Source: Patescibacteria group bacterium UBA6130 (GTDB lineage: Bacteria; Patescibacteriota; Microgenomatia; UBA12405; UBA6130). Taken from it: a stretch of DNA of 16,950 nt. Position 1 is the stretch's first letter, and each line of letters starts with the position of its first letter. A program made the position numbers and the translations under genes. The notes below the pieces were generated by a model that did not search any database, was not told where the DNA came from, and saw only the letters and a program-made list of their open reading frames with translations. The stretch is from assembly GCA_002428285.1 (NCBI GenBank), contig DIVO01000005.1, positions 1-16,950 on the forward strand. Direction: 5' to 3'. Of this stretch, positions 1 through 7,771 are shown piece after piece.

Positions 1-2205
1 AAATCAATTGACGACCAAGAGGCCCAAAGGAGGGTTGAGCGGGCAATCAACAACCCCCAGCAGGCTGATCCAATGCTTAGAGCCTCACTTGTTTTAAAGC
101 AGGCTCAGGCATCTAATTCTCAGCTTTTTTTGCAAATACAGAATGATTTGCATGTCGCTTCAGAAAGGTTTACCGCAACATATGGAAGTCCAAAGGATGT
201 TGCCACGGCGGCTGCTCTTTCTATGGCGGGTAAAATTATGCCTTCTGAATCAGGACAACTAATTAGCGACACCTCAAGGGCGATTGGCAGGATAAAAAAT
301 ATCTCTTCATCTTTTATTCCTCAGACGAAAGAAGGCTTGATATATGCCTTTCAAGCGGCAAAGTTAGCCGCTGCAGGCGCAGGAATAAGTCCGACCTTAT
401 CCGCTTCGCTTGGGGTAAGTCAGACACGGTCTTCAAAAACTCAAAAAGAAACAGATGTTGGGCTTGGGGGATTGTCTCCATCTGTTATTCAACAAGCCGA
501 AAGAGCCCCATCTTTAAAGGAAGCCGCTATTATCCTAGAGAATAACGGTGTTCCTAAGGGAGAAGCCCAAAAAGTTGCCAGTATTGTCCAATACAAGGTT
601 CTTTCAAGAACTGTATCTCAGATCGGTCAAGTTAATCCTTCACTGTTAGACAATGTATCGGAAAGTGAGCAAAAAGATATTATCTCTGCAAGTTTGCCGG
701 CAGAAGCCAATCCCGGAAATGAAGTATTAAATGTTTTTGTCTCTTCTTTGTCTAATGGCGAAGGTTGGGAGGAATTTACTCAAGAGCAATCTATGGACCA
801 GGATTTTATCGCCAATTTACCTTCTCCCTTAACCAAGCTTTCCTCGGTTGAGCAAGCGGAGAACTTACTTGAGCTGGATGCGGCAGTAAATCAAGGACTT
901 GTAGATAATCCCGAGGCCTTGGAAAGTGTCCTTTTATCAGGACATGAATCTTCCTCCTGGCAGAGATTGCAAGAGTTGAAAGCCTTTTTTCGTTCAAGAG
1001 AAACGAATTCAAGAATGTTGGGGAGTATGGACAGGATTTTGCCGAACATGTCTTCCGAAAGTCCATTTTTTTCCTATCTAAGCTCAACTAGAGAAGCGGT
1101 TGATTTGGTTGATAGATCTTTTTGGAAGAGAGCTTTCTTGGTTAACAATAAGGTGTTTAGAGGTTTTGGTGAGAGAGGCGTATCTTTTTTGGCCAGAACT
1201 CCTATTGGCGGAATTTTTCAGTCTATGGGTAAGAAAACAGGGGGTTGGTTTGCCGGTAAGGCGGTTAATCTAGGCAGTAAGGGAGCTATAGCTATTGGGA
1301 AAAAAGCGGCCACTAGCGGAGCTTTGAAAGGAGCAATGTCGGCAATTGGAGGTGCTTTGGGGATCGGAACAGGTCCAGCAGGATGGGCGGCAATAGCCGG
1401 TTCACTTGGGTTGGATCTATTAAAAAAAGGTTTTAAGAATTTAACTTCTGGAGTAAGCGGTTTTCTTACTGGAGCCTTTTCTGGCAGTGCCGAGGGCGAT
1501 TCTGATGCTAAAATTTTTTTTCTGATTCCTGTGGCTGTTATCGGGACAGTGGTAGCCTTTGCTTTGTTGGCCGTTGCCGCTATTGGTTCTTCTTTGTATG
1601 TTGCCAGTGAAGGGGTAGGAAATCTTTCACCCGAAGAGATATTGAATAAAGTTGCACCAATTAATGTTCCTGATGCTGATCCTGATGAAAGTGCCCAAAG
1701 AGCAAAAGAAATTTATGATATTTTAACGTCCTGTCTTTCAGATAACGGAGATAGTGCAATTGCTACTTACGAAACCTTGATAGCCAATAACTCTTGCTTG
1801 CTTTCGTCGGGATTGAGCGGTTGGGCATATGACACTTTAGTGCAATCAGCCGCTGGACAGACTGATCCAGGAAGTGTTTTTTACCACAATCTTCAATGCG
1901 TTGGGTTCGCTCGAGCTGTTATTCCTGCATTAGCCGAAGTTTCGGTTGGGGCAGCAAAGGAATTTGCCTCTGTACTTCCAAGCACATCTGACATGTCTCG
2001 GCTTACTGCTGGAGTGCCCATTGTTAAAACCTTTGGGGATTATGGACATATTGCCATTGTTACCAGCATTGAATATTCGGAAGCGGGCGGAGAACCGCTG
2101 GTTTATTATGTTCAAGCAAATGGTTTTAATGGAGAGGTTTTTTACTCTCAGGCTTACCCAAGTCAGCTGGCTGACTTGGGATATGTAATAATAGAATTAG
2201 AATGA
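1..2205 (+). CDS. T4SS-associated membrane protein with C-terminal CHAP peptidoglycan hydrolase domain (5' partial)
   Basis: The frame is open from base 1 (reading KSIDDQEAQRR...) into the Met at 73, so the true start lies upstream and 73 is an internal methionine. About 734 residues are visible. The first ~390 are Ser/Ala/Gln-rich and mostly helical-looking with no recognised domain. A Gly/Ala-rich, weakly hydrophobic stretch follows (about nt 1180-1480), then one clear membrane helix (about nt 1513-1600). The C-terminal ~120 residues look like a CHAP amidase/endopeptidase: Cys in LQCVGFARA (nt 1897-1899), His in GHIAIVT (nt 2047-2049) and Asn in QANG (nt 2119-2121) fit the Cys-His-Asn arrangement. 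Such hydrolases locally open the cell wall for type IV secretion or conjugation machines. The stop overlaps the next start (ATGA at 2202-2205). The CHAP call is fairly firm; the role of the N-terminal part is unknown, and a VirB6-like role is only a guess. Confidence 0.8.
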   Translation, partial: KSIDDQEAQRRVERAINNPQQADPMLRASLVLKQAQASNSQLFLQIQNDLHVASERFTATYGSPKDVATAAALSMAGKIMPSESGQLISDTSRAIGRIKNISSSFIPQTKEGLIYAFQAAKLAAAGAGISPTLSASLGVSQTRSSKTQKETDVGLGGLSPSVIQQAERAPSLKEAAIILENNGVPKGEAQKVASIVQYKVLSRTVSQIGQVNPSLLDNVSESEQKDIISASLPAEANPGNEVLNVFVSSLSNGEGWEEFTQEQSMDQDFIANLPSPLTKLSSVEQAENLLELDAAVNQGLVDNPEALESVLLSGHESSSWQRLQELKAFFRSRETNSRMLGSMDRILPNMSSESPFFSYLSSTREAVDLVDRSFWKRAFLVNNKVFRGFGERGVSFLARTPIGGIFQSMGKKTGGWFAGKAVNLGSKGAIAIGKKAATSGALKGAMSAIGGALGIGTGPAGWAAIAGSLGLDLLKKGFKNLTSGVSGFLTGAFSGSAEGDSDAKIFFLIPVAVIGTVVAFALLAVAAIGSSLYVASEGVGNLSPEEILNKVAPINVPDADPDESAQRAKEIYDILTSCLSDNGDSAIATYETLIANNSCLLSSGLSGWAYDTLVQSAAGQTDPGSVFYHNLQCVGFARAVIPALAEVSVGAAKEFASVLPSTSDMSRLTAGVPIVKTFGDYGHIAIVTSIEYSEAGGEPLVYYVQANGFNGEVFYSQAYPSQLADLGYVIIELE

Positions 2206-2837
2206 AAAAATTTATAAATCAATACTGGCTGATTATTCTATTGGCTGTTATTGCAGTTGTTTTACTTGTTATCCGACTTGTTCCCAATGAACAACCCCAA
2301 TTCCAATTAGGTGTTGTTTCAATTGAACCATCATCTGGGGTTTTGGAACAGTCGCCCTCTGGAGTTATGGTTGTTTTTAACAGGGTGGTAGAGTCGCGGG
2401 ATCAAGTTGAGTTGATAATTTCTCCTCAAACTCAAGTGAAAGAAAATATCCAGGGAGATCGAGTTGCTTATGAATTCGTCTCCAAACTAGAGGGAAAATA
2501 CTATTTTGAACTAAAAGCCAATGGGCAGTCTTTGTATAGTTGGAATTATGAAATTTCGGTTCAGGCTGTCCCAACATCACCTCCTGATGAGGGTTTTGAA
2601 GCCCCACGGGGAGACCCTCAGATAATTTACGATGATGCAGAGGAAGTTTATAATAATTACCCCCTCATTAGGTATATGCCATATTCGGATGATGATTTTG
2701 CCATCAACTATGACTCGCCTTTGGTTTTGAGGGTAAAGATAAAAAGCCCTGACATTGAAGCAACCAAAATTAAGGTTTTGCAGTGGATAGAGGACAAAGA
2801 AATTGATCCTACTACCCACGAAATAATTTGGCTTTGA
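2202..2837 (+). CDS. Membrane-anchored Ig-like (Big_5-type) protein of the VirB4 cluster
   Basis: 211 residues. A short positively charged N-terminus (MKKF) precedes one hydrophobic helix (residues ~8-27), then an extracytoplasmic domain. Residues ~38-120 resemble a bacterial Ig-like fold of the SbsA/Big_5 type: SIEPSSGVLEQSPSGVMVVF is the usual opening strand pattern with 'P..G' and 'v.v.Fn', ending near YSWNYEISV. After a Pro-rich linker, a C-terminal module (~145-211) has aromatic and acidic patches (YNNYPLIRYMPYSDDDFAINY) and ends EIIWL. It is translationally coupled to the upstream CHAP gene by an ATGA overlap, so the two products are probably made together. I infer an envelope component or accessory of the secretion machine. 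No enzyme motif is seen. The C-terminal module is not a family I can name. Confidence 0.75.
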   Translation: MKKFINQYWLIILLAVIAVVLLVIRLVPNEQPQFQLGVVSIEPSSGVLEQSPSGVMVVFNRVVESRDQVELIISPQTQVKENIQGDRVAYEFVSKLEGKYYFELKANGQSLYSWNYEISVQAVPTSPPDEGFEAPRGDPQIIYDDAEEVYNNYPLIRYMPYSDDDFAINYDSPLVLRVKIKSPDIEATKIKVLQWIEDKEIDPTTHEIIWL

Positions 2838-2909
2838 TTCTCTCAGAAAATCTGGTTAAGAAGTCGTTGCCGTCAACTCAAATTTAGATAAAACAAGCGC
2901 CGAGCCTAA

Positions 2910-2938
2910 TTGAACAATCACTTTTGGTATTGTAAACT
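2910..2938 (+). promoter_or_regulatory. Possible internal promoter before the PrgI gene
   Basis: TTGAAC (2910-2915), a 17-nt spacer and TAAACT (2933-2938) sit in the only sizeable gap of the operon. Seven bases separate the -10 from the ATG at 2946, so transcription would start at or next to the start codon. There is no Shine-Dalgarno sequence here. The -10 is a moderate match, so this is tentative. Confidence 0.35.
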
Positions 2939-2945
2939 TAAAGAT

Positions 2946-3887
2946 ATGATTGGACAGCATCAAATACCTCAGGAAATCTCTTCATACGAGTTCCGTTTGA
3001 TAGGAAATATGACAGTCAGGCAGTTTATCAAAATGGGTGGCGGGCTTTTAGTTGCAGCTTTTGTCTATGTTTCAGGCATGCCTTTTTTGTTAAAATTTCT
3101 GCTGATCACAATTTTTTCTGCTTTTGGTTTTGCCTTGGCTTTTATTCCTGTTAATGATCGTCCTTTAGACAAATGGATTTCCTCTTTTTTTAAAAGCATC
3201 TACTCGCCGACAATATACATTTGGAAGAAAACGGCAACAAGGTTGGATATGCGTAAGGTGGCTGCGCAGGTTCATCATGCGCCTATCACTCAAAAGGTTG
3301 ATGTTGACGATAAACAGCCAACAATTAGAGAATATGTTGCCTCATTACCCATCGATGAAGATGAGCCTGAGAAAAGAAGACAGTTATCTGATAAAGAATT
3401 TAGAGAACAGTTTGAGAGGATTCAGCTTCAAACAGTGGGAGCAGAAGAGATGGAGCGATCTGATAATCAGGTTCCATTGCAGGAAGAGGCTATAAAAACA
3501 AAAGATTCATTGAGCATGGATCAATTGATGGGTTTGTGGGATGATGATTCCCTAGGGTCAAAGCAAACAAAAGAAGCAGAATTTTTAGAGGCCAAGATGC
3601 CCGCTACACCTACGACTCCGAATTTGGTCAGTGGATTAGTGGTAGATGAGGACGATAATGAAGTTGAAGGAGCTATTGCTGAAATACAAGATATTGCTGG
3701 CAATCCTGTTAGGGCTATGCGTACTAACGGCCTAGGTCAGTTCCAAACAGCAACTCCTTTATCTCAAGGAGATTATCTAATTGTTGTGGAAAAAGAACCT
3801 TATCGTTTTGATATAATCAAATTAGCCATTGAGGGTAAAATAGTTTCACCCTTAAAAATAAAGGCTCAAAGGAGCTTGGCCAATTAA
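2946..3887 (+). CDS. PrgI-family type IV secretion membrane protein with extra C-terminal carboxypeptidase-regulatory-like domain
   Basis: I place the start at ATG 2946 (MIGQHQIPQEISSYEFRLIG), which matches the usual PrgI N-terminus; an in-frame TTG at 2910 would add 12 residues unlike the family. The product is 313 residues. Residues ~20-75 hold the PrgI core: T-V-R-Q-F-I-K before two adjacent membrane helices, then VNDRPLDKW. A long charged Glu/Lys/Gln-rich linker covers residues ~95-230. The last ~85 residues (about nt 3616-3870) look like a carboxypeptidase-regulatory-like beta sandwich: SGLVVDEDDNEVEGAIAEI, then R.N.LG.F, then GDYLIVV. PrgI proteins are inner-membrane components of Gram-positive conjugative systems and sit beside VirB4-type ATPases, as here. 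The added C-terminal domain is odd: with two membrane helices it would lie on the same side as the N-terminus, probably the cytoplasm. Confidence 0.85.
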   Translation: MIGQHQIPQEISSYEFRLIGNMTVRQFIKMGGGLLVAAFVYVSGMPFLLKFLLITIFSAFGFALAFIPVNDRPLDKWISSFFKSIYSPTIYIWKKTATRLDMRKVAAQVHHAPITQKVDVDDKQPTIREYVASLPIDEDEPEKRRQLSDKEFREQFERIQLQTVGAEEMERSDNQVPLQEEAIKTKDSLSMDQLMGLWDDDSLGSKQTKEAEFLEAKMPATPTTPNLVSGLVVDEDDNEVEGAIAEIQDIAGNPVRAMRTNGLGQFQTATPLSQGDYLIVVEKEPYRFDIIKLAIEGKIVSPLKIKAQRSLAN

Positions 3888-3905
3888 TTTTTCATTTAAC
3901 CTGCC

Positions 3906-4613
3906 ATGGCCGATATAAAAAAGATTGCAATCAAAGGAACCACTCAGCAACATCTTCCAATTGAAGACATAACCGAAAACATTGTTGTTTTAAAAGACGG
4001 ATCTTGTTGTTTGATTTTGGAAACGCCTTCTGTCAATTTTGATCTATTGTCAGACAAAGAACAGGATGCCATGATCTATGCCTATGGAGCTTTGTTGAAT
4101 TCTTTAAATTTTCCCATTCAAATTTATATCCGATCCAGTATGAAGGATGTTTCTTCTTATCTAATTTTACTTAAGGAGTGGGAAGAAAGACAGGACTCAG
4201 ATTTATTTAAGAAAATGGTTTCTTCTTATAGAAAATTCATTGATGAGTTGGTACAAAAAAATGAAGTGCTGACAAAATCATTTTATATTGTTATTCCTTT
4301 TTCGGTATATGAAATGGGATTGCAATCCGCTAAGGTGGGTATGGCAAGTGTTCTTCCCTTTTTACCTTCGAGTAAAAAGGTCAACGAATCCTTATCTTTG
4401 CCCATAAATCAAATTTTAAAACGTGCCAAGGCCAATCTTGAACCCAAAAAAGATCATATCGTTAGAGCTTTTGGAAGATTGGGGCTTAAAATCAGGCAGT
4501 TGGAAACTAAAGAGCTTATTAATCTTTTTTACTCAATCTATAACGAGGAATCTGTTAGTATTAAGAACACTACGGTTGAGAATATGAACTCGCCGGTGAC
4601 TTTGAAAAAATAA
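3906..4613 (+). CDS. TraC-like domain protein (VirB4 partner)
   Basis: 235 residues, no membrane helix and no Walker motifs. The N-terminal part (ENIVVLKDGSCCLILETPSV, then LSDKEQDAMIYAYGALLNSL and FPIQIYIRSS) matches the opening domain found in VirB4/TraC-type conjugation ATPases of Gram-positive systems, where it precedes the ATPase part. Residues ~95-170 are helical and include a lysine-rich stretch; the C-terminus ends NSPVTLKK. Here this domain is a separate gene whose stop codon overlaps the VirB4 start (TAATG, 4611-4615), which favours near-equal production and a complex with VirB4. I infer a structural role at the base of the secretion machine. The start at 3906 has no Shine-Dalgarno sequence and follows the PrgI stop by 18 nt. 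Confidence 0.8.
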   Translation: MADIKKIAIKGTTQQHLPIEDITENIVVLKDGSCCLILETPSVNFDLLSDKEQDAMIYAYGALLNSLNFPIQIYIRSSMKDVSSYLILLKEWEERQDSDLFKKMVSSYRKFIDELVQKNEVLTKSFYIVIPFSVYEMGLQSAKVGMASVLPFLPSSKKVNESLSLPINQILKRAKANLEPKKDHIVRAFGRLGLKIRQLETKELINLFYSIYNEESVSIKNTTVENMNSPVTLKK

Positions 4614-6493
4614 TGGATATTAGTAAAATCACCATGAATTTTCCCGGTCTGGGCAAAAAGCCTGATCCGGAAACTCAGGAAAGCAAGTCTCAAGCCTCAG
4701 AGGGAGGTAATGGGAGAAGTTTCTCTCAGGGTGTTACCACGGTTAAAGACATTATTTCTCCATCGGCTGTTGAGGTTGATTTTGGGCATATCAGGATAAA
4801 TAACCGTTTTTATAAAACTTTTTATGTGGTTGGATATCCCAGATATGTTTCTGCCAATTGGCTTTCATCTTTAATCAATTTTGATAAACCCTTGCAAATT
4901 TCCCTTTATGTTTATCCCAGTGAAGAAAAAGAAGTTTTGGATGATCTAAAAAGGAAAATTGCCGAAATGGAAGCGGAGATTTCTATCAATGTTCAACAGG
5001 GAAAAGTTATTGATCCTACGGTTCAAGCCAAGCTTGAGGATGCTTTAACTCTCCAGAGAGAATTAGCCAGAGGAGCTGAGAGGTTTTTTCAGATGGGTCT
5101 TTATATCACTGTTTCCTCAGCTTCAGTGGAGGAGCTCAGAAGGGTAAGTAAAGAATTGGAGTCATCCTTGGGGGGATTGATGATTATTCCCAAACCGGCG
5201 ACTTTGCAGATGGAAGAAGGATTTAAAACGGTGTTGCCTACTTGCAAAGACGAACTGATGGTAACCAGAAATATGGATACCACCTCTTTGGCAACAACTT
5301 TCCCCTTTGTATCCTCGGAATTATCTGATGACAAAGGAATTATGTACGGTATAAACCTTCACAATGGTTCTCTGGTTATTTTTGATAGGTTTAACATGGA
5401 AAATTATAATTCTGTAATATTTGCCAAATCCGGTGCCGGAAAGTCTTATATGTGCAAACTTGAGGCTTTAAGATCTTTAATGTTTGATACCGAGGTTATT
5501 ATTATTGATCCTGAAAACGAATATGAAAATTTAGCTAAAGCCGTTGGTGGTCAGCATGTCAAGCTTTCCTATAATTCTCCTTCGAAAATTAACCCCTTTG
5601 ATTTAGAGTTAATTGAGCCTGATCCTAACGATGAAGAGGAAGAGCAAAACGAACTAGGAAGAAAGATTATGTCTCTTCATGCTCTGTTTAAAATCATTAT
5701 GGGGGATTTAGGCGCTCAGGAAGAGGCTATTTTAGATAGGGCTTTGATGTTGACCTACAAAGGCAAGGGTATTACTCCTGATCCGGAGACACAAACAGGT
5801 AAAGAGATGCCGTTAATAGAAGACTTGTTCAAAGTGCTGATAGGCATGGAAGAGGAACAAGCGGCTTCAATGGCGGCTAGGCTTGAGAGGTTTATTAAGG
5901 GGTCATTTGCAGGTATTTTTAACAGTCAGACCACGGTGGATTTAAAAAATAAGTTTACGGTTTTTCAGATTAGGGATTTAGAAGAGGCTCTTCGTCCTGT
6001 GGCCATGCATATTATCTTGGATTACATTTGGAACAAGGTAAGAAAAGACCTTAGAAAAAGAATTCTGATAGTCGATGAGGCTTGGTATCTGATGAAGTAT
6101 AAAGATTCAGCTATCTTTTTAAACGGTATTGCCAAAAGAGCTAGGAAATATTATCTGGGTTTGACAACTATTACCCAGGATGTTGATGACTTTTTACAGA
6201 CTAAACAGGGACCAGCCATTATAAAAAATTCATCAATTCAAATTCTTCTTAAACAGCATCCGGCGGCAGTTGACTTGATTGGGGATATTTTCTATCTCTC
6301 CGATGGAGAGAAACAGTATTTATTAGGAGCCAATATTGGAGAAGGAATATTCTTTGCTGGAAGCAATCATGTTGCCATCAGGGTAATGGCATCGCCCCAG
6401 GAACACAAGCTTATCACTTCAAACCCCGAAGAGATATTGAAAATGCGGCAAGAGGATAAAGAAAACAAAGAAGCTCAGAATTTACAAGAATAA
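4613..6493 (+). CDS. virB4: VirB4-family type IV secretion ATPase
   Basis: 626 residues. An N-terminal domain (~45-230) with an inserted coiled-coil-like stretch (residues ~100-165, EEKEVLDDLKRKIAEMEAEI) is followed by the FtsK/HerA-type ATPase. Walker A is AKSGAGKS at residues 271-278 (Lys277). The helix of EVIIIDPENEYENLA follows at ~295-310. Walker B is ILIVDEAW with Asp488-Glu489. The downstream GLTTITQDVDDF (from ~516) carries the conserved Gln/Thr sensor motif. This set is typical of VirB4/TraC/TrbE ATPases, which power substrate transfer and pilus assembly at the cytoplasmic face. It starts one base inside the stop of the TraC-like gene and appears to be the last gene of the operon; the next gene is convergent 36 nt away. 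No coupling protein or relaxase is nearby, so the substrate could be DNA, protein or a pilus. Confidence 0.93.
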   Translation: MDISKITMNFPGLGKKPDPETQESKSQASEGGNGRSFSQGVTTVKDIISPSAVEVDFGHIRINNRFYKTFYVVGYPRYVSANWLSSLINFDKPLQISLYVYPSEEKEVLDDLKRKIAEMEAEISINVQQGKVIDPTVQAKLEDALTLQRELARGAERFFQMGLYITVSSASVEELRRVSKELESSLGGLMIIPKPATLQMEEGFKTVLPTCKDELMVTRNMDTTSLATTFPFVSSELSDDKGIMYGINLHNGSLVIFDRFNMENYNSVIFAKSGAGKSYMCKLEALRSLMFDTEVIIIDPENEYENLAKAVGGQHVKLSYNSPSKINPFDLELIEPDPNDEEEEQNELGRKIMSLHALFKIIMGDLGAQEEAILDRALMLTYKGKGITPDPETQTGKEMPLIEDLFKVLIGMEEEQAASMAARLERFIKGSFAGIFNSQTTVDLKNKFTVFQIRDLEEALRPVAMHIILDYIWNKVRKDLRKRILIVDEAWYLMKYKDSAIFLNGIAKRARKYYLGLTTITQDVDDFLQTKQGPAIIKNSSIQILLKQHPAAVDLIGDIFYLSDGEKQYLLGANIGEGIFFAGSNHVAIRVMASPQEHKLITSNPEEILKMRQEDKENKEAQNLQE

Positions 6494-6529
6494 TACTTCT
6501 CTTGCATGAGTGCTCAATTCGTTTGATTA

Positions 6530-7732
6530 TTAAGCCCAAGCTCTTTTGAGAGCGTAAAAAGACATAACCAACATTGAGACTTCTGTGGTTAAGGTTATAA
6601 CGGCGGCTCCGATTCCTCCCAAGACGGGAATAAGAATAATGTTGCCGATAATATTAATTCCCAAGGCTATTAAAGAGAAGCGCAAAAATCGGCCCTGTTG
6701 CCCTAAGGCGATGAGAGTATAACCGGTGGCATGATTTATAAAGGAGAAAACAATGCCAAAAGACAAAATTTTTAAGATGGTTATTGAAGGAGAATAATCA
6801 TTTCCAGCCAAAATTTGAATAATAAAAGAGGAGAAGAAGTAGGTAATCAGGCTCAATATTAATCCTGATACAGACAAGACAAGCAAGGATTTTTTAAAGT
6901 AGGTCTTTTTGTCACTTGAGGCAGACATTTGAGGGAAAATGCTGTTCATTAAAAATGAGGCAGTGCTAGCTAGATTACTATAAACTTTATATGAAAGGCC
7001 GTAATAACCCACATTGGCGGCAGTAGTTAAACTTTTTAGTAAAAAGTTATCGATTCCTTGGTCATAAGTGGCAAATACCAGTTGTCTGATGCCGATAGGA
7101 GCAGATTTATGCAATATGTCTTTGATGTTCTGGGATTTTGACTTTGACAACTTGATTTTTCGTCTTATAGCCAAAAAAGCCCCCGCTCCGCTTAAAATTG
7201 CGCTCAAAGTCCACATGGTTATTACTAGACCAAGAGAGGATACTTGGTTTAAATACAATAAAACCACTGTGAAAAGAAAAAATAGGGAGCCAACAATTTC
7301 CCATAAAGATTTGACAAAAAAGTTGAGCTCGGTTTTGAGAACGATATCTGCAAGCATTCTAATAGACAGAAAGACGAGTGCTAGCGAGGCGATCAAACTG
7401 ATAGTTCTAATATCAGAAAACTGAGGAAAAAGAAGGGCGAGAATTATAAAAGCAAACCAGACTGTTAGGGTAAGCAGGAATTTCAAATTAAAGATATCGG
7501 AAAATGCCCGATCTTTGTTTTTGGCTTCTGAGGCTGTTTTGACTCCCCAAAAACCCATTCCCATATCAGAAAAATTCAAAAATAACAGCACTATTGAGGT
7601 TAAGAATATATAGTTACCATAAGCTTCCTGACTTAATAATCTGGTTAGCAAGGGAGTAGCAATAAGGGAACTGGCAATGGCAACAACTCTTGCCGTCAAT
7701 TGCCAGCCGGTGTTTTTGGCAACTTTATTCAT
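6530..7732 (-). CDS. Polysaccharide/lipid-linked glycan flippase (Wzx/MATE superfamily)
   Basis: 400 residues, almost entirely hydrophobic helices, about 12 by eye. The N-terminal pattern NTGWQLTARVVAIASSLIATPLLTRLL..EAYGNY is typical of oligosaccharide flippases (Polysacc_synt / Wzx group), as is the cationic loop (residues ~188-210, RRKIKLSKSKSQNIKDILHKSAPIG) joining the two six-helix halves. The late segment GQQGRFLRFSLIALGINIIGNIILIP is also characteristic. Such proteins flip undecaprenyl-linked glycan units across the membrane for capsule, O-antigen-like or surface glycan assembly. It ends soon after helix 12 and is shorter than many relatives with 14 helices, but has no sign of being broken. 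It stands alone: no glycosyltransferase lies beside it. A mirrored -10 element lies 7 nt before the ATG. Confidence 0.88.
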   Translation of the reverse strand: MNKVAKNTGWQLTARVVAIASSLIATPLLTRLLSQEAYGNYIFLTSIVLLFLNFSDMGMGFWGVKTASEAKNKDRAFSDIFNLKFLLTLTVWFAFIILALLFPQFSDIRTISLIASLALVFLSIRMLADIVLKTELNFFVKSLWEIVGSLFFLFTVVLLYLNQVSSLGLVITMWTLSAILSGAGAFLAIRRKIKLSKSKSQNIKDILHKSAPIGIRQLVFATYDQGIDNFLLKSLTTAANVGYYGLSYKVYSNLASTASFLMNSIFPQMSASSDKKTYFKKSLLVLSVSGLILSLITYFFSSFIIQILAGNDYSPSITILKILSFGIVFSFINHATGYTLIALGQQGRFLRFSLIALGINIIGNIILIPVLGGIGAAVITLTTEVSMLVMSFYALKRAWA

Positions 7733-7739
7733 TGGTTAA

Positions 7740-7748
7740 ATTTTAACA
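7740..7748 (-). promoter_or_regulatory. -10 element of the flippase gene, leaderless-type spacing
   Basis: Read on the minus strand this is TGTTAAAAT, ending 7 nt before the flippase ATG (7732). It overlaps a perfect 13-bp palindrome with a one-base centre, GTTAAATTTTAAC (7735-7747), which might also bind a regulator. No Shine-Dalgarno sequence fits in the remaining 7 nt. Confidence 0.45.
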
Positions 7749-7756
7749 AATGTCCA

Positions 7757-7765
7757 TGTTAAAAT
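7757..7765 (+). promoter_or_regulatory. -10 element of the UDG gene, leaderless-type spacing
   Basis: TGTTAAAAT, the same nine bases as the divergent flippase element, ends 6 nt before ATG 7772. The two copies lie 8 nt apart in opposite orientation within a 39-nt divergent spacer. No ribosome binding site is visible. Confidence 0.45.
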
Positions 7766-7771
7766 CTTGAC

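Noticed and set aside
26..73. AAAGGAGG at 26-33 as a ribosome binding site for a start at or before 73
   Set aside because: The reading frame is open through it from base 1 and no in-frame start follows at suitable spacing, so it is coding sequence and the gene starts outside the window.
2910..2945. TTG start at 2910 for the PrgI gene
   Set aside because: The 12 extra residues do not look like PrgI N-termini, while MIGQHQIPQEISSYEF from 2946 does.
7068..7424. 118-codon plus-strand frame inside the flippase gene
   Set aside because: It is antisense to a clear membrane protein and has no recognisable protein features.
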